Of a stretch of 64,000 nt of DNA, positions 13,436 to 26,345 are shown in pieces. The stretch's first letter is position 1. Every line of letters begins with the position of its first letter. Below the pieces are notes generated by a model that saw only the letters and a list, made by a program, of their open reading frames with translations, had not been told where the DNA came from and did not search any database. This DNA is from Haemonchus contortus. Its lineage: Eukaryota > Nematoda > Chromadorea > Rhabditida > Trichostrongylidae. Where the stretch lies: NCBI GenBank assembly GCA_000469685.2, contig LS997562.1:30959715-31023714 (forward strand), read 5' to 3'. A program made the translations under genes and the position numbers.

Positions 13436-14698
13436 TTAGGTTGAGTCATAAGTCCTCGGACAAATTGACAATGATAATACTTATCTTACAATTTTTAAAA
13501 CAACAATAGCGAATCATTTGAAATATGCCCCATTCGCATCGATGGTCTTCTGCCAATGCTTGGGCAGATCGTAAATGCCCTTGCTTTAGAACGCTGGGAG
13601 CTGGCCCTTGGAGAAATACTCCAGTGCCATTTTGATGTCGTCGCGGGTTTGAAAGTCCTGACCATCCAGATGACGTTGAAGATGGGGAAAAAGGTGGTAA
13701 TCCGAGGGATCCAAGTCTGAGGAACATGGTTGGTGTGGTAAACTTGTCCTGCCGAAATTCGTCAGTTCAGTTTTGGTCGTTCTTGCAATGTGAAGGCGAG
13801 CGTTGTCGTGCTGGAAGTAGACTTTGTGCTGCTGTAGACGTGTAGTTTCGGGATTCGCCTTCAAATTCCTCAGATGCGAAACGGAGACGTGTGCGGTCAC
13901 TGTGCATCCTTCGTCTAGCATCTCCCACTATTCAACACACTGAACGCACCGCCAGAACCAGTGCATAACCTCCTTCGCGTGTACGTTGGGTTTGGGGGAG
14001 CCTTCTGCATCCGCACCTTTGTCAATCCTTTGAGCACGCCGGTGAGTGTTAGAGTAGAGGTTCGACTTCGCATCCCTGGTGACTAGGTACTCGAGCCACG
14101 TGTGGTGCCCTTGAGCGTGAGGAGAGAAAGTGCAACGTCGTCGCGGCGGTCTATGTCATACTGCTTCAAAGCGTGAGGCACCCATCGGCCGAGCTTTCGC
14201 ACCTTGCCGATTGACTTCAATCCACGAATAATTGTGGGCTGACTCCTCAAGGGTGACTGCCACTTCACGAGTAGTTTGATGCGGATCGGCTTATACCTGG
14301 CTTCGCAGCATCTTCAAATCCAACTCTGTTGAGCGTCCCGGACGGTCTTCATTTTCGATGGAAAGGTCGCCCGATGCGAACTTCTAGTGTCACTTGTAAA
14401 TTGTACACGTCCTGCTTGTGAACGTCCTTCATACCTCTGCCGATTGCCGTGGGTTCATGGCCCGATAAAAAAATAAATATAATGGTGTTGCGGATGTGGA
14501 GTTGCGACGGCTTAAAATCATGAGGCACAGTTGCGGGAAAGGAAATAGTTGGGTGCGTTTTCTAGTATGCATTTGGAAGAGCTTTCCATACTCTATCTAA
14601 AAATGCCTCACCCGTTCATTTTCGTCACCTCTTTCCCGAGTTATGATTGCTAGAAGTCATCACTATCACATTGTCCGAGGACTTATGACTCAACCTAA
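13436..14698 (-). mobile_element. mariner element, full-ended but decayed transposase
   Basis: 1263 bp flanked by TA and bounded by 28-bp inverted repeats that begin TTAGGTTGAGTCATAAGTCC on both strands. Transposase remnants lie on the minus strand. In order they are: a helix-turn-helix remnant, WVPHAL (about 14180), VTRDAK where a first-aspartate GDEKW-type motif belongs (about 14070), HDNARLH (about 13790), and SSDLDPSDYHLF (about 13730) at D34D spacing, then a degraded C-terminus with KTIDANGAYF. Several stops and frameshifts separate these blocks, so it is inactive. The ends are well kept, so it could still be recognised by a related transposase. Confidence 0.93.
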
Positions 14699-14820
14699 TA
14701 GTAGGATAGCAGGGTTTTCTTGGAAATCATCATCACAGCAGAATTTGGAGGTAGAAACAAACAAATGTCACAGAAAGAGTTGTTCTAATAAATAAAAACT
14801 CCTAGATGTTTTCTGAATAG

Positions 14821-14911
14821 GGAGAGAGCTATTTACGACGTATCGCAGTCGCTATTTGCCAATCCGATCAAAAAACTAGCACAACAACGACTCACTGAGG
14901 AGTGCCTGTAA
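14821..14911 (+). CDS. Candidate terminal exon, unknown gene
   Basis: A CTGAATAG acceptor is followed by one base and 30 codons ending in TAA; the peptide runs ERAIYDVSQSLFANPIKKLA and ends LTEECL. It looks like coding sequence and could be the last exon of the gene at 11437-12792 or of another gene split by the mariner. I found no upstream exon with the phase it needs (phase 2), so the link is unproven. Confidence 0.25.
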
Positions 14912-17692
14912 AAATAGTCTTGCGTTGGTTGACGCCCATGGTTGCCTTAAAAAGACTTCTGCTTATAGCCTAACCTCACTTCATTTTTGCTCGCCCCATT
15001 AGCGCTCAAACGGCGTTGATTTGAAGACTGCTGGAAGGCTAGCCACTGACGACGCTACGAAACATTTTCTGAATGTTTTCTCCGTTGATGGCCTCCCTTT
15101 TGAGGGATTGTAAATTACCCATCACTAAATCGTTTTGGAACTTCATTGAACTTCAACTAACATCGAATGTCTTTGCAATTCTTGCTAATGGTAGCTTCTG
15201 TAGTCTCTTAACCATTTGGCAGTGCTCCTTTCCAGCATTCGTCATCCGTCTGCGTTCATAAGCTCTGGATTGGCGAACGAGCTTCGAGCAGTTAGGTACG
15301 AACATAATGCTTCGCATTAGAATTCAGACAAGGTAGGCAAAAAGAAAAAACGACCTTCCCATCCCTTCAGCACCGTCAATAAGTGGGTTGATCTAACCTT
15401 CACGTGCTTCTTCTACAGCTTTTCATCCCATTAAACCATCTATTGCCAGTTACAGGGAGTGAGTAAGAGAAAAAGGGCAAAGGGTAAGAGGAAGAGAAAC
15501 GATCCTGACAGACAGTTATGCACCGTGCGCATTCACCTTCTCCTTTGCATGGGGCAAATGTTTACACATTGTTTCTCATGGGCGAAGCATTAGTCCACAG
15601 GTCTCCATGCTTTCTTTTGGGAACGGTAAACTGATGCCACAACCTTTCAAGCTGTCGTTTTATTGCTATAACCATTACACTCTACTGAATTGATATTCAG
15701 CGCAATTATTATTTTCAATAGACCAATAGAAGTAGATTTTCAATAGAAAAAACCTCATCTCGTGAGAATTTCTAGAAATTCTCAGATTGTTGAAAATATG
15801 GGCAACGAAACAACCTCTGGAGAACTTAAGGAAACTAGCCAACGATCGAATTCCTCAAAAAATGAAGATTATCTGACTGTCTTCCTTCAAAGCTTTTTCC
15901 ACCGTTCTCTAACAAGGTCCACCATCGCTGACTCCATTCATACGGCGGGCGTAACTCATTATAGATATCTCGAGCTAAAATTAATGAAACACTCCTTGAC
16001 AGGTGGGGAATCCTCCGCAAAATCATTGGCGGACAGCATTTCTAGTTGTTTGGTGATATTTCCGTGCGTGTTGCCTTGAAGCTAGATACCAGACACAACG
16101 GTGGGATCCAGTTTCGCCCCCTTACACCCACCAGATCGATCTGTCTATGTGGGATGCTGACTCAGTGCCAGTGATTCCCTTCTGGATGTGGCATAAAATA
16201 TTTTCTGATTACAGTCCATGATACCTATGCATCTTGTTTTCCTGGTTTGTAGTTTTGTTGATTGTTGCTCTGTTCTTTACAATGAGGAGTCCTCTGTTTT
16301 CTCAAATCTTCTTCGTTGTAGTTTTCGCATTATAACTGAGTTAAGCATTCTATACTCTATACTACAACAACGTAAGAAGCGCTGCTCACCATTCTAGCGG
16401 TAACTATGAGACATTAGGTCCTGCGTTTGTTTGTGTTTATTTGGACGAGTCATTGACAATTCGCTACCAAGGTGTTCTGTCAAGCAAAACCATACACGCC
16501 TGAATCAGAGCAAGAGCTTCTAGAAAAGAAGGGCAAGTAGAAGGCGAGCTACTTCGTACAGAGAATTACCTAAGAGTTTTTTTTCATTAGGAGTCACCTA
16601 CCTGAGAGGTTTTTTGATCAGTTCGCCGCTAGAGCAGGCTGAATTTACTGCAGAAGTCCTTAACCAACGACGATTGATATTTATTCATTTCTTTGAAAAA
16701 ACTTCCGTAAACACATCCATGCAACAATGCTCACTTTGAGAAAAAAATATTTATGTTTGAATGTGTCAGAGAGGAGGTGATATGGTGGCAGGTGGCTCGT
16801 TGTCACAGACGTACATATCATCCGGGTTAGAGTGAAGGCTACTAGCTTATACCAATAAAGCTCTCCATCCCTCTGGGGCCGGTCAATTGGGGACCAGATT
16901 CGTGTGGAAGAATAAAACCGCTGACCTAGACAACGGCATTCCAGCTATTGAATAGGCCAAATACGCATTCGAAAGTGCGATTCTCAATGGAAGTCGAATG
17001 CAAGGCGCATCCCAAACGGGATCGATTATCGCCAGAGACTCTATCCTTTCGCCCTATTTAGGAATGCAGTGTGAGCCGGACACAGTTTTCAATGCTCGAT
17101 CTCGACCCCTATAAGATCGCAAAATATCACATAGATTTAAAAGCCTCACCTAGCACATAACGTCTATAAACGGTTGTGTACAAGAGGATTGTTTGTCGTC
17201 TAACTAAAGCTTGCTCGCTTCCTTACTCCCAGTACCCTTGTACTCTACTGAGTATTATTTACTTTCATTTTATAACCTTTTGTATCATCTCGAATTATTT
17301 TTACTTTACCCGATTTTGTGCTACATATTCTTGTAACTATAGCTTCCATTTGCATCTCATCGCTATGAGACTTCAACCGGAGAATCGGGTTAGCTTATCT
17401 GTACCATATACCAGTGCTCTCTTGAAGAGCCGGACACTCTTCTCCCGCTATTCTTAGTCGTTCTTGTGAAATAAATCCTAAACTCATCAACAGAATATGT
17501 AATAGTTTACATCCTCCAATTCCCAAAAACAATTTGAAGGGCCATTGGGATCGATCCCTATGCAAGACTTTCATGATAAAACTCCAGGCACTTGTCGATA
17601 AATCTCCGTTTCGCCTTCTTTTTTCATTATGTGCAGAAAGCAGAAACAGCAGAAACATGTTTAGAACCATCTACCTGTGCTATGATCGAGTG
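14912..17692. other. Intergenic region
   Basis: No convincing exon. A stretch near 16870-17060 contains GGCGCATCCCAAACGGGATC, which has a relative near 6316, suggesting another low-copy dispersed repeat. The rest shows only chance frames. It holds the putative promoter of the Kunitz-type gene. Confidence 0.4.
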
Positions 17693-19314
17693 ATGAAGAC
17701 GGCATTACTTTCGCTTATACTGTTTAGTTGCCATATATGGGCAGTCAAACATCAAGCAAAGGTAAGGAGTATGAAATTCGATACACTAACACCCTGAGAT
17801 TTCTATTTTTGCTGAAGATATTCTTCAGTCCCGGAATTAGGGCAGTTTTACAAGGTTAGTGATTTGTGGACATCCAGTCTAAACAAGGTATGATTGACTG
17901 TAATCGTATCCTTGTACCTGTACCTTATACACCTGCTTCCTTAAAAGCCCACCTTTCCTTTTCTGCTAATTTTCGATTTTCTTACGGAACAAATCTCCTA
18001 TAGATATGGTAAGGGCAGGGCCACCTATGGATTGAGCTTCAGCTCAGCATGTGAATATATCTGTTCAGAAATGCACAGAAGATCGAGAGTGCGAAGAGAT
18101 TTGGCCCGGCTCCACCTGTCAACGAGCTCGATGTCGATGTCCTGAGAATTACGTGAGGCGAAAAAGTCCCAGTAGAGAATGGGTGTGCTTGTCAGTGAAT
18201 GATGCAGGTGAGCTCGAGAAAAAGGTGAAATAATTTATTCTGCTTTGGGAAAGCAAATTCACAACAATGGAATCACCTCCGTTCGTTTTTTCCATTTGTT
18301 GAGAAAATAAATGTTATACTATAATACTTTCTTGATTTTTAGCCACTGGTCAAGTTGGACCTCCACTAACCTGCCCCCTTCCGGATGGTGCTGGTTACCA
18401 AGTCATACTTCGTGGTAGTTCTACCAACAATCTGCTCAGTCCTCCCGTACTGTGTTCATCGAAGACAAACGACTGCGAAACCGGCTACGAGTGCATTCAA
18501 GGACTGTCGCCAGTTGACGGTCTTGATGGAGCTTGTTGTCCAGATCAGAGTCAGTGGAATAATCTATCTACAATGAATTATAGCACATTCCTTTTTCATG
18601 CTCATAAACTCAATACTTTGAAGGCACAGTTTGCGAGAGTTTTGCGGTACCCTTTTTCAATCAAAAAGCGGAAGTCTGTGGAGAAGGAAGCGAAAAATTC
18701 GTCGATTTCGTGAAAAATGTGGCTCCTCAAAAGTAGTGGGAATAGAAGCTGTACGAGATTACCATAACGGACATGAAGGGGTTTCGGACGGGATTTCAGT
18801 TGTTGCAGTTGCGCAAAGAGCTGATTACATCAGACCGGAAGTGTACAGAAGTGCCTTTCACTGTCGCGATGGGTCATGACAAGTTGTTTAAACTTCCTAC
18901 ATGGGTTCCCTTGTGGTCGGTGCACTCTCTACAGTGCCAGAGAAACTTGTCCGAGGATAGACACGGGCCAATCTTTGAGCTTTTATAACTACCTAACTGA
19001 GCAGTTTTCGACCTAACAGTGCCAGATATGGTATACGCGCGGACCTCAAATTCATCCTGGAGGGGAGTCTCTAAAACTTTTTAATCGTGAACTGTGCCTT
19101 TGCGAATCCGTGATTTTGCAAATCAAACGGGATTTTTTCAGTAACCACATGTGCTCACCCCATATTCGACCACGAATCTGGTACATTGGAACGTTGGGGA
19201 TTCGACGGATCCGAGTGCGTTAAATTCAAATGGGATCCAGAGAAACCATCTTCCGCTAACAATTTCAAAACTAAGTTACAGTGTGAAAGTTATTGTGTAA
19301 ATATCTTTGCCTAA
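17693..19314 (+). CDS. Secreted EB/lustrin/Kunitz-like protein, 5 exons
   Basis: Exons 17693-17761, 17818-17854, 18043-18207, 18343-18549 and 19142-19314 give 651 nt and 216 residues, all phases consistent. Residues 1-17 (MKTALLSLILFSCHIWA) are a signal peptide. Exon 3 is an EB-like module with six cysteines (CTEDREC, CQRARCRCP). Exon 4 is a lustrin-type cysteine module ending GACCPD. Exon 5 is a Kunitz-like domain with RWGFDGSEC, FKW, NNF and CESYC, then NIFA and stop. Only four of the six Kunitz cysteines are present: the C2-C4 pair is missing, including the usual Gly-Cys-x-Gly-Asn block. This architecture is known in nematode secreted and cuticle-related proteins. A protease-inhibitor role is doubtful because the loop held by C2 is absent. 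Exon 2 is short and the least certain. Confidence 0.85.
18621..19100. repeat. MITE-like element in intron 4 of the Kunitz-like gene (copy 2)
   Basis: The left end AAGGCACAGTTTGCGAG and the right end (other strand AAGGCACAGTTCACGATTAA) match the family described at 710-1220. The 480 bp element nearly fills the 592 bp intron between the lustrin-like and Kunitz-like exons and ends about 40 bp before the acceptor of the last exon. Confidence 0.65.
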
Positions 19315-20439
19315 CAATTTCTCTTGCCCACACAGTCAATTAGCATTTATTGGTGAAGAAAAATTCAAACATACCGTCATCTATAGTAAATTATGTTATA
19401 TATATATGTATATTATATTATAATTATGCCCTGATGGCCTGCTTTTGAAAGGGTATGTATGGCAATTCACCGTACTGTATGAATAAGAAAAGGATAGTCA
19501 AACGGTGAGCTGGAGACCCATGTGCTCTCAGGGGTTGACGTCCAAATATAATATTCTCAATGATGTGAAGTGATTTACATCTCGCTCTTGATGTGGTAAA
19601 GGATTATGAATTGATGGCTTCAACGTATGGAACTGCAGTACTAAATGGCAATGGAACAACGTTTTGCATGTGAGAAGATCTTATGCAGACTGCGATCACG
19701 ACACATAGTTATCGAAAGAGCTATAAATATATTATTCGTATAAAGTGTTTGAATGAGCAAACAACTTCAGCTCTGACCTATAAGAAGTGCTCGTACTATT
19801 CGGACCATTCCGGAAATCAATAGCAAAATTCGATGATGTGTTTACGTTTGAATCCGAGGCCTTCCATTCGATTATTCGATCACATGCATTGTTGTTGGGT
19901 TGGTAGGTTTTTTAATAGGTCTGCTTCGAAATCTTTATGAGAGTAGCAAGCGTGAGTGTCTTTTCAAACCAAGTTCCATTTCCAGTTCTCGCTTTATACA
20001 GCTTTCTTTTCTCCTTTCATGAGTAGGTTCAACAAAAGTGTCGTAGTAGTGGAGTTGGATGAATCAGCCGAATCTAAAACGAGCTGCTACTGCTACTTAC
20101 TTCATATCAACAAAAAGTGATGCTTGTTGAGTTCTCCCGAAGATTGAGCAGCTGAATCAATGAAATATCAGCAAGGAAGAACAAGAGCGAAAGAAAAGTG
20201 TGTTAAGGAAGCTTCGAACACAGAGTTCAATGCTATTTCTTTTGAATTCTACGCCTGCTGATTTTCGATTATGCTAGGCCTTCAACTTGCAGCTTTCACT
20301 TGAGCCTTGTATAGAACTTAAAAACATCTTGGTATAGACCAAATGAAGCTTACCCTTGCCGTTAATTTTAAGGATGAATTTGGAAAGAAAACGTGGAGAA
20401 GACAGAATAGATTAGCAGTAATAACTAAACAGTAGACGC
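19315..20439. other. Intergenic region with AT microsatellite
   Basis: No exon found. A TATATATATGTATATTATATT tract lies near 19398-19425. The region is otherwise unremarkable. Confidence 0.4.
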
Positions 20440-23247
20440 TCACGGTGTCAGCCGTATTTTTCTGAACCGACTGTAATATGCTGAGGACCAATAATTGAAG
20501 TTAGGCTCATTCGGACAATAGTCGCAAGGCCATTCATGGAACTTCCCGTATTTGGTACACCGAACGAATATAGCCTTCCATCCCTCCTTGTTTGACATAT
20601 GAATGCCTGAATCGTTTGGGAGACGAGAACCATTAACTTGTTCATTGGCAAGCACATTACGGAATAAAAAGATGATTTACTCGAGGTCAACCAGTTCTTC
20701 GAGTCACGCTATACCTCGGACTCCAATTTGGATTGACAGAGAAAAAAAAAGTATGAACGTGTGACTCATGCTCGCATAATGACATTCACGTACATATCCA
20801 AATGGTAAGGAAGATGTAATGGTAGTATAGCAGCGAATTCTTTTCGAAATGTCTTTTTTCTACCGACATGGAAATCGAATTACTGAGTCTCTTCATCATA
20901 TGTAGGATAAGTACACGTCGACTAGGCGCATGAACCTTTAGGCATGTAAATATTTAGATCTTGTTTTCTACTGCAGTAACCAAAAATAAGACAAGGGTGC
21001 TCTAAGATCAACACACGGCTGTCACTTTTATTGATGGGCTGAGCCGCTGACAGAGAGCGGTACCATACCAGCAAGGATGTTGTTCATGTGAATTGATGCA
21101 AATTCAATTAGTTATCATGGATAGCGGTAAGGATAGCTTGCCACGCTGACCCAGCTAGACAGATAGATCGAAGACAAAAAGCTATTTCAAGACATCTTAG
21201 GGGCTATAAACAAGAAACCCTCTGTGCCCGCTCATGTTGCGTGCCCTATGGATCTGGCGACGTTTGGGTGGAGGTGGTGAGTTTTACATTGCCAATGTGC
21301 CATGGCGGAGTCATTAAGCTTTATTGCTATTTCAGAGGAACAAAAGATCTGGCGACGGAGATTTCTTCTCTGAATGTTGATAAGTTTGTTCCTTGACTAC
21401 CATCGGTTCTTTTTACCCGCCCATTGGTATTCATCTTCCACACAGTGCTCTAAATCTTACTTGGAAAGTGTGATTATGCAACATTTGGTAGAAGTATGAA
21501 GCTGTTATCGCAATCATAACGTAAGATTAAAACCCACTAAACCGTTCGTTTGACTAATCTCATCAGCAGTCAGATAACCTTATCACAGCCGCTGCTGCGT
21601 TGACGACCAGAAAAATGCTTTGATAATGAACTGTGCCTGATATAAAGGTCAAACAAATAGAATTTAGGCCCCTCTAGCCTTCGACCAATGTGAACTGTTA
21701 CTTCTAGCGGATATGACCAATCTACCATTCTGCCAGCCCAACGGTCGGAGCAATTGTGAACATATCGATCAATATGGAAACCCACACTGTTGAAATGAAG
21801 GCGTCACGTTTCTTTACAGCATTCTAAACATCTTTTCCTTCTGCTTGATTCCACACTTGATTTTATTTCAAAAGATGTACGATTGTGTCTTGGCCACATA
21901 AGCTTACCTCTTGTGTCCGGTGACGTCTCATTCCACTTTTAATCATTTTGAATAGGGTAATACCACTTACCATTCACTTTCAGAATCGGGCATGTTGCTT
22001 GGAGCATAAATAGGTATAAATAGGTAGCTTTGTTTTCTCTGCACTCCTGGAAGAGTCTTACAGTAGTACCTGTGACTCCACCTTTGCATTGAAGCCCGCA
22101 CTTCATGCGCATTCAATACAACTTTATTTCAAAAATAAATAAGTGAATAAAAGCTCAATATGACGAATGCAGAACTCAGAAGTTCTTAGTAAATGGTTGA
22201 GTTTGTTTCTATGCTTATGACATGGACAAATAATTCAATTAGGGAAATTTACTGAGCTATAGCGGCCACCTTCACGGGTGTCGCATCGGATTTTTGCGAT
22301 CTCTGCAATAAGGTCCCGAACGAGCGAGCGTGTGTTGTCGGTCATTAGTGATAAGTGCAAGGGCTCATCCACTAAACAGGTGATACTGGCTCAAACACCG
22401 GGGCGAGGCAGGAGCCATTTGAGGGATCCATTGAACGCTTTGCCTTACCGAATAAAAGACGAATGACTAGAAAGCAGAGACGTCCTTTTTCTGCTCCACA
22501 TAGTCGGCGCTATTTCCAATGAAAACCCCCAATCGTTACTCTTCACAGTGCCACCCGAAGTATTTAGTAGTTAAAGCAATACGCAACTACAACACTTCGT
22601 TCAAGGCAAATAGCTAATTCAATTCTGGCGTATTAGTCATTGCCTGTACCAGCTAGTATAAACATTGGCAACAATGAAGTCCACATATGGGTACACTTTT
22701 TAGCCGCGTGTGACCTTGTTCTCCACGTTTGGACTACGGTTTTTATCTTATTTAGATACATTCCCTTTATCTGTCACTTTTTTTCTCCAATAATTAAATC
22801 AAACCCAAGTGAAGCCATACCCTGCGTGAACCCGGAAATCTCCCATTTTTTGGAATTCCAGACATGATACAATCCCTATGCTTCTTTGAAGGAATATCCT
22901 GGTTGAAATGAAATGCGGCTACACAAGGAACTAGTGACTCATTGATCTTGAACTCTTTGTCGTACTTCCAATACTTCATACATCGTTCACTAAAAAGTTT
23001 TAAAATATGAGATTTTTAAAAAGTCAGTCGCCATTAGCATTTTTTCTGTTATCGACCAGATGCAAAGCCAGTGAAAGCTCCTCGAAATGATTTCTGGACA
23101 TAATTGAGCCCATGATTGAATGACTATCAAATCAGAGAATAAAAACTCCCAGATGGTTTCAAAAATAGGCGGCTGTGGTCGCAGTCTCAAAGAAAAAGCG
23201 GCGTCTATCGCGACTTTTTTGCCCGGAGCGCGCTTGTCATCAATGTG
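20440..23247 (-). mobile_element. piggyBac-like transposon remnant
   Basis: Four minus-strand blocks read in transposase order. First, near 23080, MSRNHFEELSLALHLVDN, matching the piggyBac pattern of Met-Ser-Arg-Asn-x-Phe then Leu-His-x-x-Asp-Asn. Second, 22979-22830, INESLVP followed by IPSKKHRDCI, in the place of the IDExMVP...IPxKP motif. Third, 21784-21640, RRLEGPKFYLFDLYIRHSSL, resembling the DNxYTS catalytic region. Fourth, 20655-20440, a cysteine-bearing C-terminal zinc-like region (CTKYGKFHEWPCDYC). A TTAA at 23248-23251 abuts an end reading CACATTGATGACAAGCGCGC outward-in, as expected for TTAA-inserting elements. The opposite end was not found. Stops, gaps and lost catalytic residues mark it as dead. 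Assignment rests on motif resemblance only. Confidence 0.55.
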
Positions 23248-23251
23248 TTAA

Positions 23252-24599
23252 GCCCAACGATCGATTATGTTATTGCTCTTCAGGTGTCCGTCAACAAATA
23301 ACGATCAACGTTTACTTTATGTGCTCCCCATAATTTCTCGTCCAAGCTATTCATGGTGAGAAGAGCATAATTTGTAAAAGTGACTTTGTAGGCAGCCCCT
23401 TTGCAGGATTTGGTCATAAACATCTGATTTATTCCGTATTTACTTCCTCCTTACCTCTTTTACGTGATATTTTAGCTTTTTGTAAACATCCTGTATTGCG
23501 GTCGATATTATCTTTGGAATAGGAGTTTTTTCTGAGGCATCTTGAGAGCCTCATATTATCGCCTTTCGAATAAGCCAGAATCGTATATTCGTGAACGAAG
23601 TGTCGTTTCTGGAATGACCTTGCATCCCGTTTATTTTAAGCGAATTTCAAAGGCTGCAGAACCAGTGATCAAGATTACTCAATGTTCATGAATTGTTTTT
23701 GGTGAGAGAAATTGGGAGTGATGGGCAATCACAAGTGTCAGCTGGTTAGAAGAAGTTTTCACATATCTATCCAATCGACACAGCTGGATGGGGAAACATG
23801 CTCGTGAAAACAGGAGGGTTTCGTTCAAAACATTCACAGAAGGCCTTGTTCATCAAACTAGGAAGACGGTTTTTAGAAACGGATTCCCACGGACAAGAGC
23901 ACGCTCGCAGCGTATCCTCGGTATCCCGCATCATTGAACTGAGTGACTTTGTTAAGCTAGCACCAATCTTAAAATTTGTTTCAAATCGCTAATCGCAAGG
24001 GAGAAGTTTCATTCCATCGTCCAGAAAGCTAGATCACGCCTCCGTACATCGTCAACCCTTCCACCCACGATTACGAGGTGGGTATACTTGAATTTCCAAA
24101 GGTCCGAGGTTTAATTTTCCCGCGCGTCGACATTTGATTACGATACTAACCAATAAGTGCATTGCTGCTGAAGCGGTTTGGCACGTTTCTAGTCGGCACT
24201 CTTCTGCAACTCAGTTCATTTTCTACTATCCACTTCATTTTCTGATTCATCTACTCCTTCCTAGAGAGTGAACTGGGCACGCTTCATTTTGCTTCCACAT
24301 TGCTTTTCCTGTAAGTAGATTTCTGGCGGGTGAGCAAGCTAACATGTTTTACCCCTCAAGCTTTACACCTATTGTCGTAAGCATACAACAATGCGACTGT
24401 ATTGGGGTCTCGAGAGGAATTTTGAGTTGATTATTTGTTACCTCAGGATATCGCTTTCGTTTTCTTTTGTTTGCATGCGAGTTTCTTTATGCTTCTTTTT
24501 GCTGCTGCGATCCTTTCTCATTTTCTACCTCAAGAGGCAGAAAAAGATGGGGTATTTTTGCTGTCACTAGGATTTCTTGTTAACCTATACTTATGAGTA
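23252..24599. other. Intergenic region
   Basis: No exon, transposase or repeat identified beyond short chance frames. Confidence 0.35.
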
Positions 24600-24890
24600 A
24601 ATGAATTTTAAAGGACACCTTTGCTTACTGTTGTCAGCTATTCTCACCGCGACCCACACGTACACAATGACACACGTTGTATATCTTGTCCGAATGCCCC
24701 ATTCCTTTTCATTTTTCTAGTCTTATTCTTGTCCAGCCCCCTCTTAGCGATCTTTCCGAAGCCTTTTTTCGCCTTGGAAACACCGGTTCACGCACTTGGT
24801 TGCCATCATTGCACTGTTCTCCTTCTTATCTTCCAATTTTCGTCATAATCTGGTTACTCAAAATTATCGTGAAATGCGCCTCTAATGATT
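24600..24890 (+). repeat. MITE family, right-half copy (copy 3)
   Basis: About 290 bp closely related to 26655-26953 in the same orientation and to 59877-60155 in the opposite orientation. Shared blocks include CTTATGAGTAAATGAATTTT, GACACACGTTGTATA, TTTTTCTAGTCTTATTCTTG and the terminal ATTATCGTGAAATGCGCC. The matching left terminus is not evident. Confidence 0.65.
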
Positions 24891-26162
24891 ACCGTGACGT
24901 AGTGGTGGTGTCTCCCCGTTTCAGGCGAACGGTGTGGTTTTGCTCCTCGTTGTCGCGTCAAATATTCCTAAGCGCGCTCTCTTTCCAATGTCAGCTTTTA
25001 TACCGTTTTTGATACGAAATCAAGAAAGCTTCTTGTTTCGTCTATCATTTATGATCATCGCACCTATTCAGGACAATTTTTCTCTACGCCTTCTTTGGGG
25101 CTATTTTATTTTCACCATCCAAACAAGAACACCCAAGTGTAATCGTCCTAAAACATGAAATCGATGAAACAAATTCTACAAACCAATTTTCCAAATTTAT
25201 GGATATCGCGCGGTAAGACCAGGTGTTCTGTGCCCCTCGTTTTTTGAACTTTGAAATTGTCAAAGACAGGGTATATTGACGAGAAACCAGGTACGTTCTC
25301 CCCGTCCGGTCGGTATTTATCAAGGCTCGAGTCGGTTAAACGTTTTGTCCATAGTTGTAGAGAGACAGCATGTGTAATATAAGTTCGGAGAAAGGATGAC
25401 CCGTGTTAAGGGTTTGTATATTATAAACAGCAACCAGATTGGGTACGAGTCCCAATACCGTCTGAGTCGCCAAAAACCTAAACAGTTTGTTTACTCTCCG
25501 CGAATTAGGTAGTCTGGATTGCGATAGGTTCTCCGGAAAAAGGCAGTTTCGAAAAAAGCTGGTGGAGAGCCATTTAGATGTTGTAGTTCGATCCTAAAGG
25601 ATATTCCGAACGCGGAATGCAGCAGGAGCCTTCGGTCATGCATGATAAATTGAAAAGCATGGTTGGGATGACTGACCACTTCTGCTGTATAGTCCGAACT
25701 GGTTTCCATCAAGCTGTTCCGATTTTCCAGAACTCATTCTACAAGAACCACATATCGACCGTGCCCGGATTTTCACAACCATGTTTATAATATCCTATCG
25801 AAATGTGATAATGAGATTCCAGCGCTGCTCCCGACCACAACTCTAGAATCCGCGGATTCCATAAAAGAAATGGAAATGCTGAGATGATTGCAATCAGTAA
25901 CGATAAGAAATCGGAACTATCCAGTAGTAATGGTGACTAAAAGTCCGAGTATAACTGTTGTCAGTGCCATGGATTGCATTGTACTTAAGGCGTTCGCGGT
26001 GGGATGTGTGGCATGTTGGCATCATTGTAGCAGCAAAGAGATATCTACCCGCACTTAACGCAACCAAGGCCATTCTCCACCTCATGAAAACCCTGTGAAT
26101 TGTGAAATTTTCGTCCTTACAGAACCCGATCCATTTTAATCCGCGTGAAGCGCCACTCTCAC
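24891..26162. other. Intergenic region
   Basis: Only short open frames; the longest minus-strand frame (25712-25491) has no convincing splice context. Nothing recognised. Confidence 0.35.
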
Positions 26163-26298
26163 CCTGTGCTGCTGCCGTGAGCAATTTATACAAGTCTTTT
26201 TGTTGATGTCTGTTCTCACTGAGCACATCTTCTTGACTCTGTTTTAAAATCGTCCGATACATTTGGAAAGCAAATTTGGGATCAACATTTGAAAACAA
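26163..26298 (-). CDS. Candidate minus-strand exon, unknown product
   Basis: A minus-strand open frame encodes KFAFQMYRTILKQSQEDV then LYKLLTAAAQ, followed by a good GTGAGAGT donor at 26162. Composition is coding-like (charged, few rare residues). No partner exon was identified on either side, and the frame stays open past the donor for another 90 codons. It may be a lone exon, a gene relic or chance. Confidence 0.2.
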
Positions 26299-26345
26299 AC
26301 TTGAACTCCATACCTCATTTCTAATGACTACTTATTTCTTACTCA

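Noticed and set aside
20440..22983. Ordinary multi-exon minus-strand host gene
   Set aside because: The blocks have exon-like edges, but their order and motifs fit a piggyBac transposase and phases do not join.
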